This document shows, in pieces, positions 1 to 7,458 of a stretch of DNA of 26,271 nucleotides; within the stretch, counting starts at the first letter, position 1, and each line of letters opens with the position of its first letter. The notes under the pieces are model-generated. The model made no database searches, had not been told where the DNA came from, and saw nothing but the letters and a program-made list of their open reading frames with translations. Source of the DNA: Spirochaetaceae bacterium. GTDB lineage: Bacteria; Spirochaetota; Spirochaetia; B11-G9. The position numbers and the translations under genes were made by a program. The DNA is taken from assembly GCA_030600745.1 (NCBI GenBank), contig JAUVLL010000004.1, positions 1 to 26,271 of the forward strand, read 5' to 3'.

Positions 1-308
1 GCAGTGATTAAAGGGAGCGATCTTCTCCCGAATTCAATATACAGAAAATAGATAGATTTAATCCATAAAGGGCTGAATCCCATATAAATCTTCATATAAT
101 CTGCTGAAAAAGGAACTAAATTGTCCAGTTCATGATCTACATTAACAATTTTTCTTCTTTTTATTCTTAAACGACTCTGAAACTGTGGAATAAAAAATGT
201 GGTCATAATAGTACCAAGCAATATACGGCTTGTCTTTCTTGTTTCTTTTTTAATAAGAAAAGTAAGAACTGCCCGGGTAAGACTAAGATCAGATATTTTA
301 TTGTCCAA
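1..308 (-). CDS. PAP2-like membrane phosphatase, 5' part only (runs off left edge)
   Basis: An open frame runs from a TTG at 308 to the left edge, giving about 102 visible residues with no stop. The segment RRKIVNVDHELDNLVPFSAD followed by a hydrophobic stretch (YMKIYMGFSPLWIKSIYFLY) resembles the N-terminus of bacterial PAP2-family phosphatases and phosphotransferases, where a D-x-x-I/V-P-F motif precedes the first membrane helix. The catalytic PAP2 motifs would lie outside the window, so the assignment rests on this short motif. The start is two bases after the stop of the radical SAM gene upstream, so the two are probably co-transcribed and translationally coupled. An AAGGTAGG stretch inside the upstream gene could be the ribosome binding site, though its spacing to TTG is long; ATT at 311 is a less likely alternative start. 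Confidence 0.5.
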   Translation of the reverse strand, partial: MDNKISDLSLTRAVLTFLIKKETRKTSRILLGTIMTTFFIPQFQSRLRIKRRKIVNVDHELDNLVPFSADYMKIYMGFSPLWIKSIYFLYIEFGRRSLPLIT

Positions 309-310
309 AA

Positions 311-1501
311 TTAATATCCGCCTACCTTATGCCCAAAGAGCATGTTCTGATAACACCTGACACATCCGGGGAACAGACCGTTTTCAGATTCCTTAAGGGT
401 CTTTCTGAATTTTACTGCCCTTTCATTGTTTAAAATATCATAAAGATTATCATGCCTGATATTTCCAAGAATGTAATCCGGGTAATCAGCACAGAAATGA
501 ACGTCGCCATTATAATCAATATTACATTGAGACCATGGCACGGGGCATTGATCTCTTATTACTGTTTCCAGGTTTGAATAGTATTCAGTAATCTTTTCCG
601 GATTTATAGCAGGTACTGTTACGATTGGATATCCAGGTTTAAGGGAATGAATTTTATCCAGAATTTTCCCAAAGGCTATGCCGTCAATTCCCTCGTTGTA
701 GCCTGTGTTGTAGGCTTCCAGACAATATATATCTGTATCCAGTTTATCCTTCATAAATGCTGTATGCTTCTGCACAATATTATCATTGGAATATGTTCCA
801 AGATTTATAAAATGCCAGGATAGATCAAAGTCTTTTACTGCACTTACAAGCTTGTCCAGATACATATAGTTCAGGTTACTGACTGTTGTAACAATGCCCA
901 TGTGGGGTAAGGTACTGTTTTGAAGTTTTTTCTGCCTGTTAATTTCTTTAAAACCTTCAATTACCCTTCTGTAAGATCCCTTACCCCTAATCCTGTCATT
1001 AATATCTTCAAATCCGTCAAGAGAGACAAAAAGAGCATGCCACTTATCTTTTACAATACGTTCCGCCTCTTTTTTTAAGAAAGTTCCATTTGTATTGACG
1101 CTCAGGATGCATTTTTTACTTATTATATACTTTGCAAGATCCATAAAATCAGGATACATAAAAGGCTCACCGCCCCACATATAGAAGATAGGTTTTCCAG
1201 GGGTAATTTCATCAACAAGGGTTTTGTATCGCTCTAAAGGAATAATTTTTTTTGATTCTTCTATGGCATATTCACCCTTAAGAACGCCTTTATCTCCTCT
1301 CTGGCCGCACATCACGCACCTCAGATTACACAATGGTGTAATTCTGAAATAGATAAGATTTAACTCTTTGGATATTCCATCCAACAGATTACGGTCAATA
1401 ATATTTGCTTTTAATGTTTTGCCAAAAGTTTTTGCCAGCTGGAAAGACATACCCGGGTTCTGAAAAAGAATTTTTGGTACGATCGAAAAATTTCTATTCA
1501 T
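311..1501 (-). CDS. Radical SAM protein with SPASM-type C-terminus
   Basis: The 396-residue protein carries the radical SAM cluster motif CNLRCVMC (Cys58, Cys62, Cys65), which binds the 4Fe-4S cluster that cleaves S-adenosylmethionine. A GGEP motif follows (WGGEPF, near residue 110). The C-terminal part, from QCPVPWSQC through NGDVHFC to PGCVRC, has the Cys-rich pattern of SPASM domains, which bind auxiliary Fe-S clusters and are common in peptide- or protein-modifying radical SAM enzymes. The substrate cannot be read from the sequence; no small precursor peptide gene is evident beside it. ATG starts 11 bases after the rlpA stop without a clear Shine-Dalgarno sequence, so translation may depend on coupling. 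It probably forms an operon with rlpA upstream and the PAP2-like gene downstream. Confidence 0.85.
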   Translation of the reverse strand: MNRNFSIVPKILFQNPGMSFQLAKTFGKTLKANIIDRNLLDGISKELNLIYFRITPLCNLRCVMCGQRGDKGVLKGEYAIEESKKIIPLERYKTLVDEITPGKPIFYMWGGEPFMYPDFMDLAKYIISKKCILSVNTNGTFLKKEAERIVKDKWHALFVSLDGFEDINDRIRGKGSYRRVIEGFKEINRQKKLQNSTLPHMGIVTTVSNLNYMYLDKLVSAVKDFDLSWHFINLGTYSNDNIVQKHTAFMKDKLDTDIYCLEAYNTGYNEGIDGIAFGKILDKIHSLKPGYPIVTVPAINPEKITEYYSNLETVIRDQCPVPWSQCNIDYNGDVHFCADYPDYILGNIRHDNLYDILNNERAVKFRKTLKESENGLFPGCVRCYQNMLFGHKVGGY

Positions 1502-1512
1502 TATTCAATTTA

Positions 1513-2136
1513 TCAGGGTTTACGTAAAAGAAAATTTGAAAACCCTAAGCTCCTTAATCTGTTTTTCACAGTTTCTAAATCATTATTAGAAATATCTTTA
1601 AGAAGTATACGTGTATAACCGGTAGATGTTAACTCCATTTGCGGGTTTAAATCGTGTGTATTTAGAATTTTTGCTACTTTTTCAGCATTTTCCATGCTGG
1701 AAAAAGATGCTATCTGAATTATCCAGGTGTGCTGAAGTAAACCTGTTTCTGCATTATGATCTTCATTGCTGTCCAATTCGGAGGGGTTCTCAATAATTCT
1801 GATCTCAACCTTTGCGACTCCGGCGCCCACCATATTCAGTTTACTTGCAGCAGCTCGCGACAGATCGATTATACGCCCTTCAACAAAGGGACCTCTGTCA
1901 TTGATTCGAACATGAACGATCTTGTTATTCTCAAGATTTTTTACCTCTACAATTGTATTGAAAGGTAATGTTTTATGAGCGGCTGTAAGCATATTGGTGT
2001 CGAATCTTTCTCCGTTAGCTGTAAGCTTTCCCTGGAATTTACCGCCATACCAGGATGCTTCACCCCGTTCCATGGCCGATATTTGAGTCGATGCAATTAT
2101 TAACATAAATATTGTGTAAATTAATCGTCTGTACAT
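1513..2136 (-). CDS. rlpA: RlpA-family septal lytic transglycosylase with SPOR domain
   Basis: The 207-residue protein has an N-terminal signal peptide (about residues 1-22, hydrophobic core IYTIFMLIIAS), then a double-psi beta-barrel RlpA domain (about 23-115). That domain contains GEASWYG, the conserved His54 in AAHKTLPF and Asp80 in RINDRGPF, residues needed for glycan cleavage in characterised RlpA enzymes. A C-terminal SPOR domain (about 133-205, WIIQIASFSS to LGFSNFLLRKP) would bind denuded peptidoglycan at the division septum. There is no lipobox Cys at the cleavage site, so the product is probably periplasmic rather than a lipoprotein. It is the first gene of a minus-strand run with the radical SAM gene. 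No strong ribosome binding site precedes the ATG; Met11 is an alternative but would cut the signal peptide. Confidence 0.88.
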   Translation of the reverse strand: MYRRLIYTIFMLIIASTQISAMERGEASWYGGKFQGKLTANGERFDTNMLTAAHKTLPFNTIVEVKNLENNKIVHVRINDRGPFVEGRIIDLSRAAASKLNMVGAGVAKVEIRIIENPSELDSNEDHNAETGLLQHTWIIQIASFSSMENAEKVAKILNTHDLNPQMELTSTGYTRILLKDISNNDLETVKNRLRSLGFSNFLLRKP

Positions 2137-2190
2137 ACGATTTTATCGGCTGCAGGGTATTATTCATTGAATCAATTCGTAAAAAAAACT

Positions 2191-2210
2191 TGTAAATTTG
2201 GTCATTTACA
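2191..2210. promoter_or_regulatory. Inverted repeat upstream of dihydropyrimidinase, candidate operator
   Basis: A perfect 7-bp inverted repeat, TGTAAAT-N6-ATTTACA, lies 50 bases upstream of the dihydropyrimidinase ATG and between it and the divergent rlpA gene. The right arm contains TTTACA (2205-2210), which could serve as a -35 element with TAATAT at 2226-2231 (15-bp spacer), so a protein bound here could block or guide RNA polymerase. The regulator is unknown. A hairpin function is less likely because the loop is short and no T-run follows. Confidence 0.4.
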
Positions 2211-2259
2211 GTTAATGTTGTAAGGTAATATTATTTATAATTTATAATGGAGGTGTTGA

Positions 2260-3663
2260 ATGAAAACACTAATTAAGAATGGGACTGTGGTAACTGCAGG
2301 CGATACATTTATAGCGGATGTCCTTATAGATGGTGAAAAAATTTCGCTCATAGGTGCCGATTTACAGGCTGATGGTGCAGAGCTTATTGATGCATCGGGA
2401 CTGTTTCTAATGCCTGGCGGAGTCGATGGTCATACCCATCTGGATATGCCTTTTGGCGGGACAACTACAGCAGATGACTTTTTTACAGGTCAGCGGGCTG
2501 CAGCATTTGGAGGAACAACAACTCATGTAGACTTTGCTCTGCAGCAGAAGGGAGAGACTCTATTGGATGGGGTTGAAATGTGGAAGAAGAAGGCAGATGG
2601 AAATGCAGTTATAGACTACAGTTTTCATATTGCTGTAACAGATCCCGGAGAAGCTGTAGTTAAGGAAATTGAGAAGCTTCCTGCAGCTGGAATAACAAGT
2701 TTAAAGGTTTTTCAGCAGTACAAAGGCTTATTTATGGTAGATGATACGACCCTTTACCAGGTAATGCAGGCAGCAAAAAAAGCCGGTGTTCTTACCATGA
2801 TTCACTGTGAAAATGGTGATGTAACAGATATTGTTACTAAGGAGTTAATTGCAGCAGGAAAGACCGATGTTAAGTACCATCTGGAAGCCCATCCAAGAGA
2901 AATTGAAGCAGAGGCAACTGGAAGAGCAATCGCAATTGCAGGGGTGACAGGGGCAAAACTCTATGTTGTGCATATGACATGTGAAGATTCTGTTTTTGAA
3001 ATGAAGCTGGGAAGAGAAAGAGGCTACAAGGTTATGGGTGAAACATGCACCCAGTATATGTTTAAATTTGAAGATGATATGCGGGTTCCCGGATACGAAG
3101 GTGCAAAATGGGCATGCGGACCTCCTGTAAGAACTCCCAAAGACGCAGAATATCTGTGGAAATCTCTGGCAGATACAACACTTCAGTTTGTTGCTACCGA
3201 TCACTGTTCCTTCGATTTTGAAGGGGGCAAGGATGGTAAAAAACCGGGAAAAGAACTGGGAAAGGAAGGATTTCATAAAATTCCAAACGGCATTCCCGGA
3301 ATAGAAGACAGAATGCCTGTTATGTACCACAATGGTGTTAACGGTGACAGATATAATATAAACAGATTTGTTGCTATTACAGCAACAAATCCGGCAAAGG
3401 CCATGGGTCTGTATCCACAAAAAGGAACAATTTCTGTTGGTTCAGATGCAGATATAGTTCTATGGGACCTTAATAAAAAGCATACCATATCCGCTAAAAC
3501 ACATCACATGAATGTGGATTACAATGCTTATGAAGGAATGGAAGTTAAAGGCTGGCCTGTACGAACCATACTTCGTGGAAAGAGTATTGTTATTGATGGT
3601 GAATGGAAACAGGAAAAAGGTGCCGGACAGTTTATCAAACGCCATGAGGGTGAATTTTTATAA
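2260..3663 (+). CDS. hydA: Dihydropyrimidinase (hydantoinase family)
   Basis: The 467-residue cytoplasmic amidohydrolase opens the ring of 5,6-dihydrouracil or dihydrothymine to N-carbamoyl-beta-alanine or its methyl form, step two of reductive pyrimidine catabolism. The binuclear zinc site is complete: His58 and His60 in GHTHLD, the Lys149 to be carboxylated in SLKVFQQY, His182 in MIHCEN, His238 in VVHMTC and Asp314 in ATDHCS. Tyr154 matches the substrate-positioning tyrosine of the family. Length is normal. ATG at 2260 has a strong GGAGGTG ribosome binding site. Sequence alone does not exclude D-hydantoinase or allantoinase activity, but preT, preA, beta-ureidopropionase and a uracil-type permease in the same window make dihydropyrimidinase the natural reading. 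Transcription probably ends at the long palindrome just downstream. Confidence 0.93.
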   Translation: MKTLIKNGTVVTAGDTFIADVLIDGEKISLIGADLQADGAELIDASGLFLMPGGVDGHTHLDMPFGGTTTADDFFTGQRAAAFGGTTTHVDFALQQKGETLLDGVEMWKKKADGNAVIDYSFHIAVTDPGEAVVKEIEKLPAAGITSLKVFQQYKGLFMVDDTTLYQVMQAAKKAGVLTMIHCENGDVTDIVTKELIAAGKTDVKYHLEAHPREIEAEATGRAIAIAGVTGAKLYVVHMTCEDSVFEMKLGRERGYKVMGETCTQYMFKFEDDMRVPGYEGAKWACGPPVRTPKDAEYLWKSLADTTLQFVATDHCSFDFEGGKDGKKPGKELGKEGFHKIPNGIPGIEDRMPVMYHNGVNGDRYNINRFVAITATNPAKAMGLYPQKGTISVGSDADIVLWDLNKKHTISAKTHHMNVDYNAYEGMEVKGWPVRTILRGKSIVIDGEWKQEKGAGQFIKRHEGEFL

Positions 3664-3681
3664 GATATTTTTAAATACGTG

Positions 3682-3742
3682 GTAGGGGCAGCCACCCGGG
3701 ATTTGTTTTACAAATCCCGGGTGGCTGCCCCTACGCTTTTTT
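3682..3742 (+). terminator. 25-bp perfect palindrome with T-run; terminator from a dispersed GTAGGGGCAG repeat
   Basis: Positions 3682-3706 pair perfectly with 3710-3734 around a 3-base loop, followed by six T residues (3737-3742) on the plus strand. It can act as a rho-independent terminator for hydA; the minus-strand side lacks a good T-run. It lies between the convergent stops of hydA and the nhaC-like gene. The stem is far longer and more GC-rich than an ordinary terminator in this AT-rich region, and its outer arm GTAGGGGCAG recurs in the palindrome at 7785-7818, which suggests a dispersed repeat element. Confidence 0.8.
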
Positions 3743-3750
3743 GTGTATCT

Positions 3751-5169
3751 TTAGTCTCCTGTTATATCATGTTCTTCTTTTACTGATTCTTCGTCTTTAA
3801 ACTCACGGCCCCATCCGGTAAGGATTGCGATAAGCATAACCCCGAATAATCCCATTCCATGAAAGAAAAATGGAAAGGCCTGAATGATATTAAAGTCGCT
3901 TGCGACTATACCGGTACTCATAGCAATACCAAGGGTCAGCATAACGCCGGGATTGTATGGAACAAACATTATTGTACCCGTTGCAAGTGCATCCATAATA
4001 TTTGCATTTCTTTTTGGTGCAAGGTTATGCCTGTCACCCAGATCTTTTGCCAGGGGACCAATAGCAACTATAGAACGGGCTGATCCGGCGGTAATGATAT
4101 TACCTACTATGGTTAATATAAAAATAGAAAGTTCTGCATTTCTTACTTTCTTTGTAAAAGGCGATACCTTGTCCAGGATAAGCTGGAAAAGACCTGCTTT
4201 CTCAAATATTCCAACAAGTCCCAGAAGGAGCATTGTAAACATAATAATTGGAAGCATGCCATTAATACCACTGTAAAGGATACCACCGAATTTCTTTGCA
4301 GGAACATCAGCAAATAATATACTTGTTGGTTTGAGAAGTCCGGTAACTAATCCCAGTACGATTCCCATTGCATTGGTAGTCATTAAAGCAGTTACCAGGT
4401 GGACACCTTTGTACATAATATAAATTAATACAGTAGGGACAATTATCATTATAAGACCTTTGGGGGAAACCTCCCTGGCAAGTTCCCCGGTAGTCCCTGA
4501 ACCGGTTTGCATCGTGATGCCGAGAATAATGAACATCACTATAGAAAACCCGGCAGCAACAAAAGCATATTTCAACCGGCTTTTTACTACAGTTTTAATT
4601 TTTGCTCCCTGTGTATAGGCGGAAGCAATTGTTGTGTCAGAAATTGGCGCAATATTGTCTCCAAAAAAAGCGCCACTTACCAATGCTCCAATCATTAAAT
4701 AGGGATGTGCTCCGAGTCCGACTCCCACAGGGAGCATCAGAGGTCCTATTGCTGCGATACTGCCGCCTGATGTACCCGTAGCCGTTGAGAAAAGAGCTGC
4801 AATGATAAATGTTATTAACGGTAGAAAAGCTCCGGAAACCCCAACATTTACTCCCAGCCAAACAAGACTGTCTACCAGACCTGACGCACTAAGCAGCTTT
4901 CCCATAATTCCTGCCAGGATCCATGCGAGAGCCATGATTGCAACCATTTTACGTGACATACCTCCAATCATTGCTTCGGATGCTTCTCCAGGTTTTTTTG
5001 CCAGGACAATTGCAACCAGCATTGATGCCAGGCAGGCAACCCAAAGTGTTTTTGTGTGGACCCATCCAGTCAGTACAAGGGCTAGTATTACGCCAAGAAG
5101 TGTAAGCAGTGGTAAAAATGCCCCGAACATACCTAATCTGAATTCCAATTGGTTTGAATTGTTATCCAT
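3751..5169 (-). CDS. nhaC: NhaC-family Na+/H+ antiporter
   Basis: A 472-residue inner-membrane protein with about eleven hydrophobic segments. The motif FFGDNIAPISDTT, with the preceding TATGTSGGSIAAIG stretch, matches the NhaC/ion-transporter superfamily, where FGD-x-x-(S/A)-P-x-SDT is diagnostic. Such proteins exchange Na+ for H+, and some relatives carry organic substrates instead. The frame is open to 5235, but the ATG at 5169 is chosen because AGGAGGAG lies five bases ahead and the conserved family sequence starts soon after (NQLEFRLGMFGAFLPLL). It stands between the uracil catabolism genes, convergent with hydA and divergent from the tauE gene. Its job in pyrimidine use is not evident; pH or sodium homeostasis, or exchange of a pathway product, are both possible. 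Confidence 0.82.
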   Translation of the reverse strand: MDNNSNQLEFRLGMFGAFLPLLTLLGVILALVLTGWVHTKTLWVACLASMLVAIVLAKKPGEASEAMIGGMSRKMVAIMALAWILAGIMGKLLSASGLVDSLVWLGVNVGVSGAFLPLITFIIAALFSTATGTSGGSIAAIGPLMLPVGVGLGAHPYLMIGALVSGAFFGDNIAPISDTTIASAYTQGAKIKTVVKSRLKYAFVAAGFSIVMFIILGITMQTGSGTTGELAREVSPKGLIMIIVPTVLIYIMYKGVHLVTALMTTNAMGIVLGLVTGLLKPTSILFADVPAKKFGGILYSGINGMLPIIMFTMLLLGLVGIFEKAGLFQLILDKVSPFTKKVRNAELSIFILTIVGNIITAGSARSIVAIGPLAKDLGDRHNLAPKRNANIMDALATGTIMFVPYNPGVMLTLGIAMSTGIVASDFNIIQAFPFFFHGMGLFGVMLIAILTGWGREFKDEESVKEEHDITGD

Positions 5170-5228
5170 TTTCTCCTCCTGAAAATGTTTCGTATATCCG
5201 AAAAAAACAATTTTCGAATATTTAAATA

Positions 5229-5257
5229 TTGACAAATATATAATAGCATAGTAATCT
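5229..5257 (+). promoter_or_regulatory. Predicted sigma-70 promoter of the tauE operon
   Basis: TTGACA (5229-5234, perfect -35) and TAATCT (5252-5257) are 17 bp apart. The 14-bp perfect palindrome AATATTTAAATATT (5217-5230) overlaps the start of the -35 and is a candidate operator. The predicted transcript has a leader of about 190 bases before the tauE ATG. Confidence 0.55.
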
Positions 5258-5268
5258 TAAGCATGCAA
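5240..5268 (-). promoter_or_regulatory. Predicted sigma-70 promoter of the nhaC-like gene
   Basis: On the minus strand TTGCAT (5268-5263) and TATTAT (5245-5240) are separated by exactly 17 bp, about 75 bases ahead of the nhaC-like ATG. It is interleaved with the divergent tauE promoter: the -10 of each lies inside the spacer of the other, so both probably cannot be occupied at once. Confidence 0.5.
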
Positions 5269-5456
5269 GTTATTTTTAAAGAAGCTTTTTGCGCTGAATC
5301 ACATTTTGAATTAAATAAAAACTCTTATCTAATAAATGGCCAATATCTGGCGCAAAATAGCTTAGGATGCATATGCGAGCAGCAAACCTGTTTGCGACCA
5401 GCACAAAAAAATGCTGTCACCATAGACATAGCAAAAACCTCAAAAGAGAATATTTC
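5264..5456 (+). other. Long 5' leader of tauE with short inverted repeats
   Basis: About 190 bases lie between the predicted transcription start and the tauE ATG. They contain TTTTGCGC (5287-5294) complementary to GCGCAAAA (5350-5357), a tight GCAAAC-CT-GTTTGC hairpin (5382-5395) and CAGCA-N8-TGCTG (5399-5416). A 65-codon frame (5263-5460) ends in a TGA overlapping the tauE ATG as ATGA, but it has no ribosome binding site and no recognisable protein character. The stretch may be a regulatory RNA leader, a translated leader, or nothing; I recognise no known riboswitch. Confidence 0.3.
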
Positions 5457-6209
5457 ATGATATATATCCTGGCTGGATTACTTACACTCCCGATTACAAC
5501 TGTTCTCACAATTACAGGTGTCGGTGCTGCTTTTGTGTTAATTCCTGTTTTCACAGCTCTTGGAATTGAGCTTCATGAAGCAATGGCTGTTGCTCTTCTG
5601 TTAAATTCTTTGGCAATGATCTTTGCTTCTTGCAGATTTGCCAAAAAAAAACTTATTCTATGGAAAATCGGGATACCGTTTATTATAACCAGTGTTATAG
5701 GTGCACCGATTGGTGCGGGATTCAGCTACTATGTAAATAACGAGCTTCTTAGAATTTGTTTTATTTGTTTTCTTCTTTTCGCAGCAGCTATGATGTTCTT
5801 ATATAAATCTAATAAGTCCCAGGTTAATAAAGTTGTAAGCTTGACCTTAAAAGGAACCCTGGTAAGCAGCCTTTCCGGATTGATTGTCGGGTTTATTGGG
5901 GGATTAATAGGTGTAGGCGGCGGTAATATTATACTGCCTGTTTTAATAGCCCTTGGAATAAAACCGAAAGAAGCAGTTGGGACAACGGCTCTTATAGTTA
6001 TTTTTTCTTCATTATCAGGATTTATCAGTCATCTGGGATTTGGAGATCTTGATATTCTTTTTATAATAGTAACAGCCGGAGCTTCGATTATCGGCGCTTT
6101 AATCGGTTCCTGGTTGATGACAGATAAATTGAAACCGGAGATTATTAAGAAGATACTTGCAGTAATTTTAGTTGTGGTAGCTGTTAAAATGATTATCAGT
6201 ATTATATAG
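5457..6209 (+). CDS. TauE/SafE-family sulfite/organic-anion exporter
   Basis: A 250-residue inner-membrane protein with about eight hydrophobic segments in two related halves. The first half has ITGVGAAFVLIPVFTALGI and the second GGLIGVGGGNIILPVLIALGI, the paired Gly-rich repeat typical of TauE/SafE (former DUF81) permeases. Characterised members export sulfite or sulfoacetate, or carry other small anions. The ATG at 5457 is preferred because the first membrane helix starts directly after it (MIYILAGLLTLP); the frame is open to 5367 but the extra residues are polar and unlike the family. The ribosome binding site is weak (AAAGAGAA). Eleven bases separate it from the PLP-enzyme gene, so tauE, the PLP enzyme and arsR form one operon. 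The substrate is unknown. Confidence 0.83.
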   Translation: MIYILAGLLTLPITTVLTITGVGAAFVLIPVFTALGIELHEAMAVALLLNSLAMIFASCRFAKKKLILWKIGIPFIITSVIGAPIGAGFSYYVNNELLRICFICFLLFAAAMMFLYKSNKSQVNKVVSLTLKGTLVSSLSGLIVGFIGGLIGVGGGNIILPVLIALGIKPKEAVGTTALIVIFSSLSGFISHLGFGDLDILFIIVTAGASIIGALIGSWLMTDKLKPEIIKKILAVILVVVAVKMIISII

Positions 6210-6220
6210 GGGTTGGAAAT

Positions 6221-7420
6221 ATGGGAAATGAAAAGATTGACAGAATTAGAAAAGAATTACCTGCTGTAAGCAGCTGTATCTATTTAAATACAGGTACAAA
6301 TGGACCTCTTTGCCGGGCAACAGCGCAGATTATGAAAGAAGAATCGGAAAAAGAATATATGGAGGGAAGATACCTTCCTTTTTTATCAGAATTGTACAAA
6401 GATATGGATGAAACACGTAGATTAATAGCTGACTTCATCGGAGCGGATTACGAAGAGATTGCTCTTACTCATACAGCTACAGAAGGGATGAACCTGATTT
6501 TATGGGGAGTTAACTGGCAACCTGGAGATGAAATTATAACAACAAATCGTGAGCATGTAGCCAGTCTTGCTCCCATTGCACTTATCAAAAACCGGTTTGG
6601 TATTAATGTGAAGTATGTAGAAGTTGAATATGGTGAGAATTATGACGAACAGAATTTCCTGGAAAATTTTAAAAAAAGAATTACACCTAAATCCAGGCTT
6701 TTAGTTGTTTCCCATGTATCATTTTCAACAGGACTTACATTTCCATTAAAGGAGCTTGCGGAAATTTGCCATGAAAATAATATGTATATTCTGGTGGATG
6801 GGGCCCAGGGTGCCGGAGCAGCTCCTTTGGATGTTCATGAGTTTAACATAGATTTTTATTCTCTGGCAGGTCGGAAATGGCTTCTTGGACCGGAAGGTAT
6901 TTCTGCACTATATATTGCCCGGTATAGGATATCAGAGATAGATCCTACTTTTATTAGTCCCTCTTCTATTAGAGACAGGCATGATCTGGATATTGAGTCG
7001 CCATATATTATTCCTGCTCCCTATGCAGCCAGGTTCCAGACAGCTACATCAATAAACAGACCTATATTACTGGGGTTTAAAGAAGCTCTTAATTTTCTTA
7101 TCAAAGATGTAGGAAAAGAGTGGATGCTGAATAGAATAGCTTTTCTGGTATCTTATTTACGGAAGAAACTGGAGCTGGTACCGGAAATAGTTATTGTCAC
7201 ACCTAAAGGGAAGGAGAGTGGATTTATTCATTTTCTTGTTGAAAACCGCGAACCTGTAGAATTTTGTACAGTTCTGAACGATAGATTGTATATGATCCGT
7301 CCTGTTCCCAGTCAGCATCTTCCGGCTCCTGTAAGAGTTTCAGTGGGTTTTTACAATACAATCAATGAACTGGATGGATTGGTAGACAATATTAAAGATG
7401 TTATACATAATAAGGTCTGA
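6221..7420 (+). CDS. Class V PLP-dependent aminotransferase-fold enzyme (not a cysteine desulfurase)
   Basis: A 399-residue cytoplasmic PLP enzyme of aminotransferase class V (SufS/isopenicillin epimerase-like group). Visible cofactor residues are THTATEGMN (83-91, phosphate contacts), His111 (ring stacking), Asp193 and Gln196 in VDGAQGAG, and the Schiff-base Lys219 in AGRKWLLGPEG. In SufS-type desulfurases the catalytic Cys lies in an R-x-G-x-x-C segment just before the conserved R-x-S-x-x-x-YNT. Here that segment reads RPVPSQHLPAPVRVSVGFYNT with no Cys, so desulfuration is unlikely. It could be an aminotransferase, epimerase, kynureninase-like or beta-lyase enzyme. It sits between a TauE exporter and an ArsR regulator inside a uracil catabolism region that lacks an obvious beta-alanine aminotransferase. 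Start ATG has GGGTTGG upstream. Confidence 0.85.
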   Translation: MGNEKIDRIRKELPAVSSCIYLNTGTNGPLCRATAQIMKEESEKEYMEGRYLPFLSELYKDMDETRRLIADFIGADYEEIALTHTATEGMNLILWGVNWQPGDEIITTNREHVASLAPIALIKNRFGINVKYVEVEYGENYDEQNFLENFKKRITPKSRLLVVSHVSFSTGLTFPLKELAEICHENNMYILVDGAQGAGAAPLDVHEFNIDFYSLAGRKWLLGPEGISALYIARYRISEIDPTFISPSSIRDRHDLDIESPYIIPAPYAARFQTATSINRPILLGFKEALNFLIKDVGKEWMLNRIAFLVSYLRKKLELVPEIVIVTPKGKESGFIHFLVENREPVEFCTVLNDRLYMIRPVPSQHLPAPVRVSVGFYNTINELDGLVDNIKDVIHNKV

Positions 7421-7441
7421 TTATTAGATAACCCTAATAAT
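7420..7441 (+). promoter_or_regulatory. Inverted repeat ahead of arsR, candidate ArsR operator
   Basis: ATTATTAG-N6-CTAATAAT forms a perfect 8-bp inverted repeat 17 bases upstream of the arsR ATG, overlapping the stop of the PLP-enzyme gene. AT-rich repeats with a short spacer just before the gene are typical ArsR-family binding sites, so this may be an autoregulatory operator. It has no T-run and is a poor terminator. Confidence 0.4.
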
Positions 7442-7458
7442 TTAAAAAAGGAACCATT

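Noticed and set aside
311..1501. RiPP (modified peptide) maturase cluster
   Set aside because: The SPASM-type enzyme would fit, but no short precursor peptide, peptidase or exporter gene lies next to it; rlpA and a PAP2-like gene flank it instead.
2845..3420. Long minus-strand open frame of 191 codons opposite dihydropyrimidinase
   Set aside because: It is antisense to a well-conserved gene, Cys- and Ser-rich without any family pattern, and lacks a ribosome binding site; it mirrors the codon bias of the real gene.
3884..4276. Plus-strand open frame of 130 codons opposite the nhaC-like gene
   Set aside because: The hydrophobic composition is only the complement of membrane helices on the other strand; no start signal.
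5263..5460. 65-codon frame ending in ATGA at the tauE start
   Set aside because: The overlap is suggestive, but its ATG coincides with the predicted transcription start, there is no ribosome binding site and the composition is not protein-like; noted only as part of the leader.
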